DNA from: Phocaeicola_A sp045647865
GTDB taxonomy: Bacteria; Bacteroidota; Bacteroidia; Bacteroidales; Bacteroidaceae
NCBI GenBank assembly: GCA_045647865.1
Contig: JAZRMW010000007.1
Span: 21,614 to 85,613 of the forward strand
Direction: 5' to 3'
Length of the DNA: 64,000 bases
Shown here: in pieces, positions 7,323 through 15,441 of the stretch
Layout: every line of letters starts with the position of its first letter
Numbering within the stretch: the stretch's first letter is position 1
Made by a program: the position numbers and the translations under genes
Notes under the pieces: model-generated
Databases searched by the model: none
The model's input: only the letters and a program-made list of their open reading frames with translations
What the model was told of the DNA's origin: nothing

Positions 7323-8048
7323 TCAGGGTATAAAGTCCGGATAAAAACGCGAAATGTCAAAATAGACATTGCTTGTTGTATCATTACTCACCACATTGTG
7401 TACATCACAGAAACCACTCAGTATAGAGGCGTGCTCTTTTATATTACCTTGAAATAACCCGCCAATCACTTCGTATTCATCAGGCACACAAATAACCTTA
7501 AATGCATCTTTTTCCGTTTTGCCAGTTCCTGAAGCAAGAATTGTAGAGGCAATCAAATTATATCGTAACAAATAATTGAACAAAATGTCTTCATCATTGG
7601 TGCAATACTCTCCACTATGACAAGCCATCCCCAAAAGGACGAGGGAAACAGGATTCTTTTTCAATGCTTCCACACAACGAGGATAGACATAGACATAATC
7701 TTTCTCTAAATATTTGTTCTGAATATCCAAATAAGCATTATATGGGTCATAATCCTTCGTGAAACTATAACCATAATAAACCAATCTCATTTCGTCCAAA
7801 GTCAATGTATCTTTACCTTCTATGAATCTATTCAGAAGTGATTGATATTCTTTAGGATGCTTTTCTACAAATGTCTGTACAGAATCATAGTTGGCATCTC
7901 TCCTCATCTTTATCAGATTGTATTGTTGAGCCAATCTTATTTCCTCTTCTGATAATGTGTACGTTGTACTTGGATTAAAATATTCCTTTAATTGAGCACA
8001 TCCTACACACATCAAACATGCAAATAAACATACGATATTTTTCATCAT
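7323..8048 (-). CDS. DUF4919-type lipoprotein
   Basis: The 241-residue product starts MMKNIVCLFACLMCVGC, a lipoprotein signal with lipobox VGC, so it is membrane-anchored and exported. The mature part is rich in aromatic and charged residues (YGYSFTKDYDPYNAYLDIQ, MACHSGEYCTNDEDILFNYLL) and ends with DVHNVVSNDTTSNVYFDISRFY. These features match the Bacteroidales DUF4919 family, whose function is unknown. It is divergent from the HpaII-like gene, with 173 bases between starts that hold the latter's promoter. Confidence 0.75.
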   Translation of the reverse strand: MMKNIVCLFACLMCVGCAQLKEYFNPSTTYTLSEEEIRLAQQYNLIKMRRDANYDSVQTFVEKHPKEYQSLLNRFIEGKDTLTLDEMRLVYYGYSFTKDYDPYNAYLDIQNKYLEKDYVYVYPRCVEALKKNPVSLVLLGMACHSGEYCTNDEDILFNYLLRYNLIASTILASGTGKTEKDAFKVICVPDEYEVIGGLFQGNIKEHASILSGFCDVHNVVSNDTTSNVYFDISRFYPDFIP

Positions 8049-8188
8049 ACAAATCTTTAGCTCTATAGCGATTATATTCTCTGTATTTAGTGGGTATCTT
8101 CATCGAAAGAATGATATTTTTCCATTGCAAAAATATCCATTATCAACGAAAGTGCCAAGAATTTTATGGATTATCCCTACAAATCCAT

Positions 8189-8196
8189 TATCTTTG
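8189..8196 (+). promoter_or_regulatory. Promoter -7 box for the HpaII-like gene
   Basis: TATCTTTG lies 26 bases before the ATG at 8222, so the upstream in-frame starts (for example 8090) would not be transcribed. This decides the start. Confidence 0.75.
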
Positions 8197-8221
8197 CGCA
8201 AGAATTCAAAGAAAAAGACCT

Positions 8222-9316
8222 ATGGCATTCGAAGCACCACGTCGCGATTGGAGCGAATTGTACGCATTCTTCCGCCTGCTGGCCGATGGCTATGTATATG
8301 CCGGCCAAGCTGATGGAAGTGCAAACGAAGAGAAGAAACTGAAAGTGGCCCTTGTGCAACGCGAGGAGCACGATGGCACACGCAAATATATCATCGAAGA
8401 TGAGGATATTCACATCATTGGCGAAGAGCGTGATGAACGTTTTCCACGCGAGGACTTTGCCACCGTGGCCATGCTGGTGGGTGATATGCTCAAACAGAAT
8501 GGAGGAGACGAGGAACTGACTTCGCCCGATGGAGTGGAGGAATTCCTTGATGCAGTGGCCATCTACAACTTGGAGGCCAAGACAGACGACCGTACGGACT
8601 TCTACGTAGCCTTCTGGAGTGTGGATGCTCCGCTCATGGGTTTCCGTTCGTACTCACGCTTGGGAGGTATGCTCCCTTTGCTCGATGGTGGACGAGCAGC
8701 CAACATCAAGTTTGAGCAGACGGGTGTACGTTTCCCCAATCCTACGGTGAACAAAATCAACTGGTTGGAGTCGCCCAACGAAGTACTCGACCGCATGCTG
8801 ATGATTGAGCGTATGGGTGGTGTACTGAAGTACAACGATGTGGCAGACAAGGTATTCCGAAGCAATCTTTTGATGATTGACCTCCACTTTCCACGCATTG
8901 CCGCCGAAATGCTTCGCACCATGTACTACGAAGGCATCACGCGCATCCCTGAACTGACTGAACGCATCAAGGAAATCAACCCCTTGAAGATAAAGACTGA
9001 ACTCATTGAGAAACACCGTTTCTATGAATTCAAGGTGAAACAGTTCCTTTTCACCTTGGCCATGGGTATGCGTCCTGCAAAACTCTACAATGGTACAGAC
9101 TCGGCCGTGGAGGGATTCATCTATACCGACACGGAAGGACACACCATGTGTTATCACAAGGCCGACCGTCAGACGTTTGAAGACTTCCTCTACAACCACA
9201 CCCGTTTGGAGAAAGGCCCGCTTGAAAAGGACAAGTACGGATACCTTGAACGCGAAAACAATCTCTATTATTTCAAACTGAATCTGAAGGTAGGGTTTGT
9301 GAAGAGGAGTAAATAA
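8222..9316 (+). CDS. HpaII-family type II restriction endonuclease-like protein
   Basis: The 364-residue protein begins MAFEAPRRDWSELYAFFRLL. The WSELY...LLADGxxY opening and the overall length (HpaII is about 358 residues) match my knowledge of the RE_HpaII family, whose founder cuts CCGG. Later blocks include SYSRLGGMLPLLDGGRAANIKF and a C-terminal LEKGPLEKDKYGYLERE. I cannot point to verified catalytic residues. No cytosine methyltransferase is adjacent; the next gene is yqeY, 57 bases downstream on the same strand. It could be an orphan or repurposed nuclease, or a modification enzyme may lie elsewhere in the genome. Confidence 0.6.
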   Translation: MAFEAPRRDWSELYAFFRLLADGYVYAGQADGSANEEKKLKVALVQREEHDGTRKYIIEDEDIHIIGEERDERFPREDFATVAMLVGDMLKQNGGDEELTSPDGVEEFLDAVAIYNLEAKTDDRTDFYVAFWSVDAPLMGFRSYSRLGGMLPLLDGGRAANIKFEQTGVRFPNPTVNKINWLESPNEVLDRMLMIERMGGVLKYNDVADKVFRSNLLMIDLHFPRIAAEMLRTMYYEGITRIPELTERIKEINPLKIKTELIEKHRFYEFKVKQFLFTLAMGMRPAKLYNGTDSAVEGFIYTDTEGHTMCYHKADRQTFEDFLYNHTRLEKGPLEKDKYGYLERENNLYYFKLNLKVGFVKRSK

Positions 9317-9373
9317 ATAATAAAGAGAGATAAAGGAAGATAAAAGGAAATAATCATTCATAATTATAAAGAC

Positions 9374-9823
9374 ATGTTATTCGATCAAATCAGCAACGAC
9401 ATCAAAGAGGCCATGAAGGCCCGTGACAAAGTGCGCTTGGAGACCTTGCGCAATGTGAAGAAAGTATTCTTGGAGGCTAAGACTGCTCCTGGTGCCAACG
9501 ACGAGTTGACCGACGAGGCTGCTCTCAAGATTATTCAAAAGTTAGCAAAACAAGGACGCGATGCTGCCTCTATATATGAAGGCCAAGGACGTGCCGATCT
9601 TGCCGCAGACGAGTTGGCACAAGTGAGCGTACTCGAAGGCTACATGCCCAAGCAGATGAGTGCAGAAGAATTGTCTGCAGCCCTCAGCGAAATCATTGCC
9701 CAAGTAGGTGCCGCAGGCCCTCAAGATATGGGCAAGGTGATGGGCGTAGCCACCAAGCAATTGGCAGGACGTGCCGAAGGACGTGCCATCTCAGCTTGTG
9801 TGAAGGAATTGTTGGCAAAGTAA
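9374..9823 (+). CDS. GatB/YqeY domain protein
   Basis: The 149-residue protein consists of one YqeY domain, the helical module also found at the C-terminus of the GatB amidotransferase subunit. Typical blocks are ISNDIKEAMKARDKVRLETL near the N-terminus, then LEGYMPKQMS and AAGPQDMGKVMGV. It probably has a tRNA- or RNA-related role, not established. Length equals the stand-alone family. It follows the HpaII-like gene closely and may be co-transcribed with it, and it is followed by a periodic palindrome. Confidence 0.92.
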   Translation: MLFDQISNDIKEAMKARDKVRLETLRNVKKVFLEAKTAPGANDELTDEAALKIIQKLAKQGRDAASIYEGQGRADLAADELAQVSVLEGYMPKQMSAEELSAALSEIIAQVGAAGPQDMGKVMGVATKQLAGRAEGRAISACVKELLAK

Positions 9824-9830
9824 TATAAAG

Positions 9831-9946
9831 AGGAGTTCAGGAGTTTAGGAGTTCAGGAGTTCAGACGATTGTTTTGCTATCATGGTAGCATTATGCAAGC
9901 AGAAGTATTGTCTGAACTCCTGAACTTCTAAAACTTCTGAACTCCT
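9831..9946. repeat. Periodic palindrome, 8-base word GAGTTCAG
   Basis: Four tandem copies of GAGTTYAG (9833-9864, then ACG) face four degenerate reverse-complement copies CTGAACTC (9912-9946) across a 46-base loop. It occupies nearly the whole yqeY-EamA gap. A half copy (GGAGTTCAAAAGTTCAGACG) recurs at 21673. Confidence 0.85.
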
Positions 9947-9958
9947 AAAAAAACTTTC

Positions 9959-10858
9959 ATGAACTCCAAACTACTCGGCCATCTGGCATGCTTTATTGCA
10001 TACTCAATCTTTGGGATAAACATCATCGTCTGTAAGGATTTGATGGGCGGACACCTCATTTCGCCCATGGCCATTTTCTGCTTACGCTCGATAGGTGCAG
10101 GATTGCTCTTTTGGTTTCTCTCATTTTTTCTCCCCACAGAGAAAATCGAACGGAAAGATTACGTAAAAATATTCGGAGCATCTGTCCTTGGATTCTTCCT
10201 TACGCAGATAACCTTCTTGATAGCCATCCCCGACATCACCCCAATGGATTGCTCCATCGTCAGTGCCATATCACCTATCCTGACGATGTTCATCGCCGCC
10301 TTTGCTCTGAAGGAGCCCATCACTATGCGGAAGGCTGGGGGAGTGGCACTCAGTTTCTTTGGAATCATCTTCTTGATACTCAATAGTGTCAGTGTATCCG
10401 ATTCGTCGCGTCAAACAAGCATCATGGGCATCTTGCTCATCATTGCCAATTGTCTCAGTTTCTCACTCTACCTGGGATTGTTCAAGCCTTTGATTGCCCG
10501 TTATTCAGTGGTCACGTTCATGAAGTGGATATTCCTCTTCTCAACCCTCTTCTCACTCCCTTTTGCAGGCAAGGAAATCCTCACTTTCGATTACAGCACA
10601 CTCTCTGCTACATACGTTTCTGAGTTGGCTTACCTCATCATTTGCGCCACCTTTGTCACCTATTTCCTCATCCCTGTAGGTCAGAAGCGTATCCGTCCGA
10701 CCTTGGTCAGCATGTACTCCTACGTACAACCCATCATTGCCACCACCATCAGCATCTGCCTCGGCATGGACACTCTTGGTTGGCAAAAGGTACTTGCCGC
10801 CCTCATGGTCTTCAGTGGTGTCATGATGGTGAACTTCAGCCGTAGTGCGAAGGGGTAA
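9959..10858 (+). CDS. EamA-family (DMT superfamily) membrane transporter
   Basis: The 299-residue, very hydrophobic protein has about ten membrane helices in two EamA repeats (roughly residues 5-138 and 155-292). The second repeat begins MGILLIIANCLSFSLYLGLF. The conserved end of each repeat is visible as ALKEPITMRKAGGVALSFFG and LGMDTLGWQKVLAALMVFSG. Members export or import small metabolites and amino acids; the substrate cannot be predicted. It is separated from yqeY by a palindrome and is probably its own unit. Confidence 0.9.
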   Translation: MNSKLLGHLACFIAYSIFGINIIVCKDLMGGHLISPMAIFCLRSIGAGLLFWFLSFFLPTEKIERKDYVKIFGASVLGFFLTQITFLIAIPDITPMDCSIVSAISPILTMFIAAFALKEPITMRKAGGVALSFFGIIFLILNSVSVSDSSRQTSIMGILLIIANCLSFSLYLGLFKPLIARYSVVTFMKWIFLFSTLFSLPFAGKEILTFDYSTLSATYVSELAYLIICATFVTYFLIPVGQKRIRPTLVSMYSYVQPIIATTISICLGMDTLGWQKVLAALMVFSGVMMVNFSRSAKG

Positions 10859-11307
10859 TTCCTCCAATGAAACAGAAAAGAATGATAGCTGATTTGCGAT
10901 AAAGAAAAAGAAGCGTGAAAAACAGGGTGATTTCTTGGAAAAATTGTTTCTTTGAATAAAACGTGATGGATGCATGATTGCATTATCCATAAGCGTAATT
11001 TTCCGTTCCTTAACCGTTATTCCATTTCCCCCTTTAGCGTAATTTCCGTTCCCCTTATAAGAAACTGGAGTTTCTCTTAAAGGGGAATTGCAGTTTCCCT
11101 GTAGAGTAATTTTCGTTTCCTTTGTATGGAAACGAGAGTTCCCTGGCACAGAAACAAAAGTTCCCAATAAGTGGATTTGCAAGGAAACTGCAAGTAGTTC
11201 ATAAACAATCAAATAAACCCATTGAGAGAATTGAGCATTCCTCTATCGAAAGAGTGCTAATATTAGTTGGATAAGAATGGTATTATAAAAAAAAGAAGCT
11301 AAAAAAG
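10859..11307. repeat. Non-coding spacer with degenerate phrase repeats
   Basis: No supported gene is seen here. Between about 10992 and 11170 short words recur in varied form. GTAATTTTCCGTTCC, GTAATTTCCGTTCC and GTAATTTTCGTTTCC appear at about 10995, 11039 and 11106. GAGTTTCTCTTAA and GAGAGTTCCCT alternate with them, partly as inverted copies (AAGGGGAATTGC against TTCCCCTTAT). The pattern is like the word-built palindromes elsewhere in the window but more decayed. Confidence 0.55.
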
Positions 11308-11349
11308 ACAGAAGGACATGAGGCTTGTGAAAACCTTATGTCCTTCTGT
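11296..11349 (-). terminator. Terminator of the GH13 gene
   Basis: On the minus strand ACAGAAGGACATAAGG pairs with CCTCATGTCCTTCTGT (11308-11349) and is followed by CTTTTTTAGC. It lies 35 bases beyond the amylase stop. Confidence 0.85.
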
Positions 11350-11383
11350 TCTTTTGTCTGAAAATATATCAGAGAAATGTTTT

Positions 11384-13075
11384 TTACAACTTCACCTTCA
11401 ATATCTTGCCATTGAATCCGTCAACGCGTGTGGTGGCTTGCAGGGTGGGAGAGAGTGCAATGTCCTCCTTCTTACCCGTCAAGAGGTCGGTGGCTTTGAT
11501 GGTCTCCTTCGTGGGGATTTCGAGGAAATCGAAGGCATGGGCGGGGATGTTGATACCTACTTCTGCCGGGGCTTCATCAAAGTTCACCACTACGAGGATA
11601 AGTTCCTTCTTCAACTTTCGGAGGAAGGTGTATTGTCGGTGCGAGTTGAAATGCTCATTATCGTAGTTGGCATACATTAAGTCGTAGAAAGTACCTTCGG
11701 CAAGGGCTTTCTCCGAGGTGCAGAGGTTGAGCACACGAGTGTAGAAGGCCTGCAATGCTTTCTCTTCGTCTGTGAGGAGTTTGCCATCGAACTTGCCCCC
11801 ATTGCGCCAACGACGGATGGTATCTACCGTCCAATAGTCGAAGATGGTGGTGCGTCCGTCGCGCCCGCTGAAACCCTCTTCGTCCATGCCGCGCTCGCCA
11901 AACTCCTGACCGAAATATACCATCACGGGGTTGACGTTCATGCATGCACTGATAATCATAGCGGGGCGAGCTTTTTCTGCATTTCCGGCAAAGAAGTCGG
12001 AGGCGATGCGTTGCTCATCGTGATTCTCGAGGAAGTTCAGCATGTTCGTCTGAATACCTTCGAGACTTTGCCAACATCCGGTGATGGCACTGGCTGATTG
12101 ACCGTAGCAAGTAACGGCTTTCAAGGTGTCATAGAGTCCCACTTTATCGTAAAGATAGTCGAACTTGCCATTCCAAATATAGTTACGGTATTCGTTCGGA
12201 TTATAGACTTCGGCAATGAAGATGAGTTCAGGGTATTGCTCCTTCACCTGCGGGATGACCCATCCCCAGAAGGCGCAAGGCACCATTTCGGCCATGTCAC
12301 AACGGAAACCGTCGATACCTTTGGAGGCCCAAAAGAGAAGGATGTCCCGCATCTTTTCCCAAGTGTTGGGCACAGGGTCAAAGTGGCATTGTCCGCCTCC
12401 ACAATAATCTACGCCATAATTCAACTTCACCGTTTCATACCAGTCATTCACACTTGGCCATGCATCGAAACGATCATTACCCGTTGCTTTAGCAGGAAAC
12501 TCTTCGTAAGCCTCAGTAGCATCTTTCTTCAAGTCGATATGTCCTTCAAGTTTTGTGCCAGGGATGTAGTAAAAGTTGTTTTGAGAAGAGAAAGCCCAAT
12601 CCTGATTGTCTCCTTCGCCCAAATCTTTCACTCCCTCGGGTTTTGCATCCGATGCGTATTGGCGAGCCACATGGTTAGGCACGAAATCCATGATGACCTT
12701 CAAACCTGCTTTGTGAGTACGCTTCACCAGATTTTCAAATTCCTTCATGCGTTCGGTTACCGAAGTGGCGAGGTCGGGGTCAACATCGTAGTAATCCTTG
12801 ATAGCATAAGGCGAACCTGCCTTTCCTTTCACCACGGCAGGATGATCGGGGCGTATGCCATATCGACGATAATCAGTTTGTGTAGCATGTTCGATGATAC
12901 CTGTGTACCAAATGTGTGTGGCACCCAGTGCCTTGATTTCCTCCAATGCTTTGGTGGTGAAGTCGGCCATGCGTCCACATCCGTTTGTTGCCTTGTCTCC
13001 ATTTTGAACAAGGCGTGTATTATTGTTTCCGAAAAGTCGGGTAAAAACTTGGTAAATAACGAATTTGTTGTCCAT
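11384..13075 (-). CDS. Cytoplasmic alpha-amylase family protein, GH13
   Basis: This enzyme hydrolyses or rearranges alpha-1,4-glucans. The 563-residue protein has no signal peptide (MDNKFVIYQVFTRLFGNN). The TIM barrel has the GH13 regions: MDFVPNH (region I), GFRCDMAEM with nucleophile Asp260 (II), FIAEVY with acid/base Glu289 (III) and FLENHDEQR with Asp353 (IV). A C-terminal beta domain (about 440-563) follows. A cytoplasmic location suggests use on imported maltodextrins or on stored glycogen. It is monocistronic, with a terminator downstream and a periodic palindrome upstream. The subfamily is not determined. Confidence 0.92.
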   Translation of the reverse strand: MDNKFVIYQVFTRLFGNNNTRLVQNGDKATNGCGRMADFTTKALEEIKALGATHIWYTGIIEHATQTDYRRYGIRPDHPAVVKGKAGSPYAIKDYYDVDPDLATSVTERMKEFENLVKRTHKAGLKVIMDFVPNHVARQYASDAKPEGVKDLGEGDNQDWAFSSQNNFYYIPGTKLEGHIDLKKDATEAYEEFPAKATGNDRFDAWPSVNDWYETVKLNYGVDYCGGGQCHFDPVPNTWEKMRDILLFWASKGIDGFRCDMAEMVPCAFWGWVIPQVKEQYPELIFIAEVYNPNEYRNYIWNGKFDYLYDKVGLYDTLKAVTCYGQSASAITGCWQSLEGIQTNMLNFLENHDEQRIASDFFAGNAEKARPAMIISACMNVNPVMVYFGQEFGERGMDEEGFSGRDGRTTIFDYWTVDTIRRWRNGGKFDGKLLTDEEKALQAFYTRVLNLCTSEKALAEGTFYDLMYANYDNEHFNSHRQYTFLRKLKKELILVVVNFDEAPAEVGINIPAHAFDFLEIPTKETIKATDLLTGKKEDIALSPTLQATTRVDGFNGKILKVKL

Positions 13076-13094
13076 TGTACGTGAATATATGAGA

Positions 13095-13195
13095 GCACGG
13101 ATTACGCAAATTACACGGATTTTATTTCTCTGACATAATAAACATAAAGTCTTTATACCTTTAAGTGTAATCCGTGTAATCCGCGTAATCCGTGC
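13095..13195. repeat. Periodic palindrome, 9-base word GTGTAATCC
   Basis: GCACGGATTACGCAAATTAC (from 13095) faces three tandem words GTGTAATCC, GTGTAATCC, GCGTAATCC and then GTGC (13165-13195). The loop is about 45 bases. It lies between fabD and the amylase gene, both minus strand. The same word makes the smaller palindrome at 36075-36148. Confidence 0.85.
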
Positions 13196-13211
13196 CTATA
13201 AATAAATGTTT

Positions 13212-14099
13212 TTATGCAATGCCGTGAGCATTAGCTGTTTTGTCAATCTTCTTAATAAGTCCTTGAAGTACTGCACCAGGTCCGCATTCTGTAAAATCAT
13301 CAGCACCATCGGTAAGCATATTCTTCACCGTTTGTGTCCAACGGACAGAAGCGGTAAGTTGGGCAACTAAGTTCGCCTTGATTTCCTCAGGTGAAGTATG
13401 TGGCAAAGCATCGACATTCTGATAAACAGGACATTTGGGCGTATTAAACTGAGTAGCATTAATTGCGGCTTCAAGTTCAACCTTAGCAGGATCCATCAAC
13501 GGAGAATGGAAAGCACCACCGACCTTTAAAGGAAGTGCACGTTTTGCACCAGCTTCTTTCATTAATTCACAGGCTTTATCGATACCTTCGATAGTGCCCG
13601 AGATTACAATCTGTCCAGGACAGTTATAATTAGCAGCTACTACAACTTCTCCTTCACGAGTGACTTGTTCGCAGATTTCTTCAACCTTGTCATCAGACAA
13701 TGCTATCACAGCCGCCATAGTTGAGGGACGTGCTTCACAAGCTTTTTGCATAGCCATGGCACGAGCATATACCAACTTCAAACCATCCTCAAATGACAAA
13801 GCACCAGCTGCAACTAATGCGCTGAATTCGCCCAAGGAGTGACCAGCGGTCATCTCGGGGTTGAAATCTTCACCCATACAGAGGGCTGAAATAACAGAAT
13901 GGAGAAATACGGCTGGTTGAGTAACCTTTGTCTGACGGAGATCTTCATCAGTACCTTCAAACATAATATCTGTAATGCGATAACCAAGGATTTCGTTGGC
14001 TTTTTCAAAAAGTTCTTTTGCTAAGGGTGAATTGTCGTACAGGTCTTTTCCCATACCTACAAATTGTGCTCCCTGACCGGGAAATACAAACGCTTTCAT
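13212..14099 (-). CDS. fabD: Malonyl-CoA:ACP transacylase
   Basis: FabD transfers malonyl groups from CoA to acyl carrier protein to supply fatty-acid elongation. The 295-residue protein opens MKAFVFPGQGAQFVGMGKDL and has the nucleophile Ser88 in GHSLGEFSALVAAG and the catalytic His198 in GGAFHSPLM. The conserved Arg is probably the one in LVYARAMAMQ. Length fits the family. A TACCTTTG promoter box (minus, 14146-14153) lies 47 bases upstream. It is not in the fab cluster seen in many bacteria, so it appears to be transcribed alone. Confidence 0.96.
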   Translation of the reverse strand: MKAFVFPGQGAQFVGMGKDLYDNSPLAKELFEKANEILGYRITDIMFEGTDEDLRQTKVTQPAVFLHSVISALCMGEDFNPEMTAGHSLGEFSALVAAGALSFEDGLKLVYARAMAMQKACEARPSTMAAVIALSDDKVEEICEQVTREGEVVVAANYNCPGQIVISGTIEGIDKACELMKEAGAKRALPLKVGGAFHSPLMDPAKVELEAAINATQFNTPKCPVYQNVDALPHTSPEEIKANLVAQLTASVRWTQTVKNMLTDGADDFTECGPGAVLQGLIKKIDKTANAHGIA

Positions 14100-14145
14100 A
14101 TTTTCTTTTCTTATATATAATAATGTATGATTTGAAAATCGGGCG

Positions 14146-14153
14146 CAAAGGTA
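14146..14153 (-). promoter_or_regulatory. Promoter -7 box for fabD
   Basis: The minus strand reads TACCTTTG, a match to TAnnTTTG, 47 bases before the fabD ATG. Confidence 0.65.
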
Positions 14154-14201
14154 CTCATAAATATTGATATATGAAAATACTCGTCCAATTTATTGTTTCT
14201 A

Positions 14202-15338
14202 ATGAAACTATTGCACATAAATCCGTCTGATTACAAGATTCTTGTAGTTGATGATGTGATGCCCAACGTTTTGTTGTTGAAAGTAATGCTTACAAACGAA
14301 AAATTCAACATCATTACGGCATCTAATGGAGAGCAAGCCATAGAAATGGTGCGCAGGGAAAATCCTGATTTGATTTTATTGGATGTAATGATGCCTGGAC
14401 TTACAGGATATGAAGTGGCAGAAATCTTACGCAAGGATTCGAATACTGCAGAGATACCCATAATCTTCCTGACAGCATTAAACACTTCAGAAGACATTGT
14501 ACGAGGCTTCCGCATGGGAGGAAACGATTTTATATCCAAACCCTTCAATAAGGAAGTTCTGATTGTACGCGTCAAATACCAACTTTCATTAGTAGCGGCT
14601 AAACGCATAATCTTGCAACAGAACGAAGAGTTACAACGAACCATTGCTGGACGCGACAAACTCTACTCGGTCATTGCCCACGACCTTCGTTCACCTATGA
14701 GTACAGTGAAGATGGTGTTGAACATGCTCACCGAATCTGTCACCCCCGATATGATGGGCGAAGAGGCATATAGCATGCTTTCAATGGTAAACACCCAGTC
14801 GGAAGAGGTATTCTCCCTGCTTGATAACTTACTGAAATGGACAAAAAGTCAAGTAGGGAGACTGAACGTCGTATCCCAACGATTCAGAGTCGATGAAATC
14901 GTAGTTTCGGTTACCGAAGTATTCCGAATGGTAGCAGAAGCTAAAGGTCTTAAAATTGAAACAGGCGAATGTGAAATACTGAACGTGTTTGCCGACATAG
15001 ACATGCTCAAAACCGTACTCCGTAATTTCTTGAGCAATGCTATTAAGTTCAGCAATCAAGGAAGTAAAATTATAGTATCAGTAAAGAAGGAAAATGACGA
15101 TTTTGCCCGCATCAGTGTACGTGACTTCGGATGCGGCATCAGTATTGAAGACCAAGCCAAACTTTTCCATACTGCTACACACTTCAGTAAATACGGCACA
15201 AATAACGAAGAAGGTTCGGGATTAGGTCTTCTTCTTTGCCAAGACTTTGCCATTAAGAATGGAGGAAATATCTATCTTGAATCAACCCTTGGCGAAGGTT
15301 CTACATTCAGTGTTACAATACCGTTGATAAAAGAATAA
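14202..15338 (+). CDS. Receiver-histidine kinase hybrid, soluble
   Basis: The 378-residue protein has a response-regulator receiver domain first (residues about 10-125; ILVVDD, phosphoacceptor Asp61 in LILLDVMMPG, Lys in FISKPFN). A short linker leads to a histidine kinase (HisKA His160 in VIAHDLRSP; HATPase N box FLSNAIKF, G1 DFGCGIS, G2 GSGLGLLLC). No membrane segment is present, so it acts in the cytoplasm and must receive its signal by phosphotransfer or partner binding. The ATG at 14202 is preferred over the TTG at 14193. It starts 102 bases from divergent fabD. No partner regulator is adjacent. Confidence 0.9.
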   Translation: MKLLHINPSDYKILVVDDVMPNVLLLKVMLTNEKFNIITASNGEQAIEMVRRENPDLILLDVMMPGLTGYEVAEILRKDSNTAEIPIIFLTALNTSEDIVRGFRMGGNDFISKPFNKEVLIVRVKYQLSLVAAKRIILQQNEELQRTIAGRDKLYSVIAHDLRSPMSTVKMVLNMLTESVTPDMMGEEAYSMLSMVNTQSEEVFSLLDNLLKWTKSQVGRLNVVSQRFRVDEIVVSVTEVFRMVAEAKGLKIETGECEILNVFADIDMLKTVLRNFLSNAIKFSNQGSKIIVSVKKENDDFARISVRDFGCGISIEDQAKLFHTATHFSKYGTNNEEGSGLGLLLCQDFAIKNGGNIYLESTLGEGSTFSVTIPLIKE

Positions 15339-15346
15339 GAAATGAT

Positions 15347-15394
15347 TCAAGGTTCAAGAATTAATAGCAACACAGTTTCATTCTTGAACCTTGA
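15347..15394. terminator. Hairpin between convergent genes, word TTCAAGG
   Basis: TCAAGGTTCAAGAA (15347-15360) and TTCTTGAACCTTGA (15381-15394) form a perfect 14-bp stem with a 20-base loop, 8 bases beyond the kinase stop. The arm is again a doubled 7-base word (TTCAAGG, TTCAAGA). It probably stabilises or ends both converging transcripts, although no long U-run follows. A single-sided array of the same word occurs at about 63589-63610. Confidence 0.7.
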
Positions 15395-15441
15395 TTATCT
15401 TCCTCTTCCTTGAACTTTCAAACAAACACTTAATTTTCTAC

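Noticed and set aside
12098..13084. 328-codon plus-strand frame opposite the GH13 gene
   Set aside because: All GH13 catalytic motifs lie on the minus strand; the plus frame lacks any recognisable domain and a promoter.
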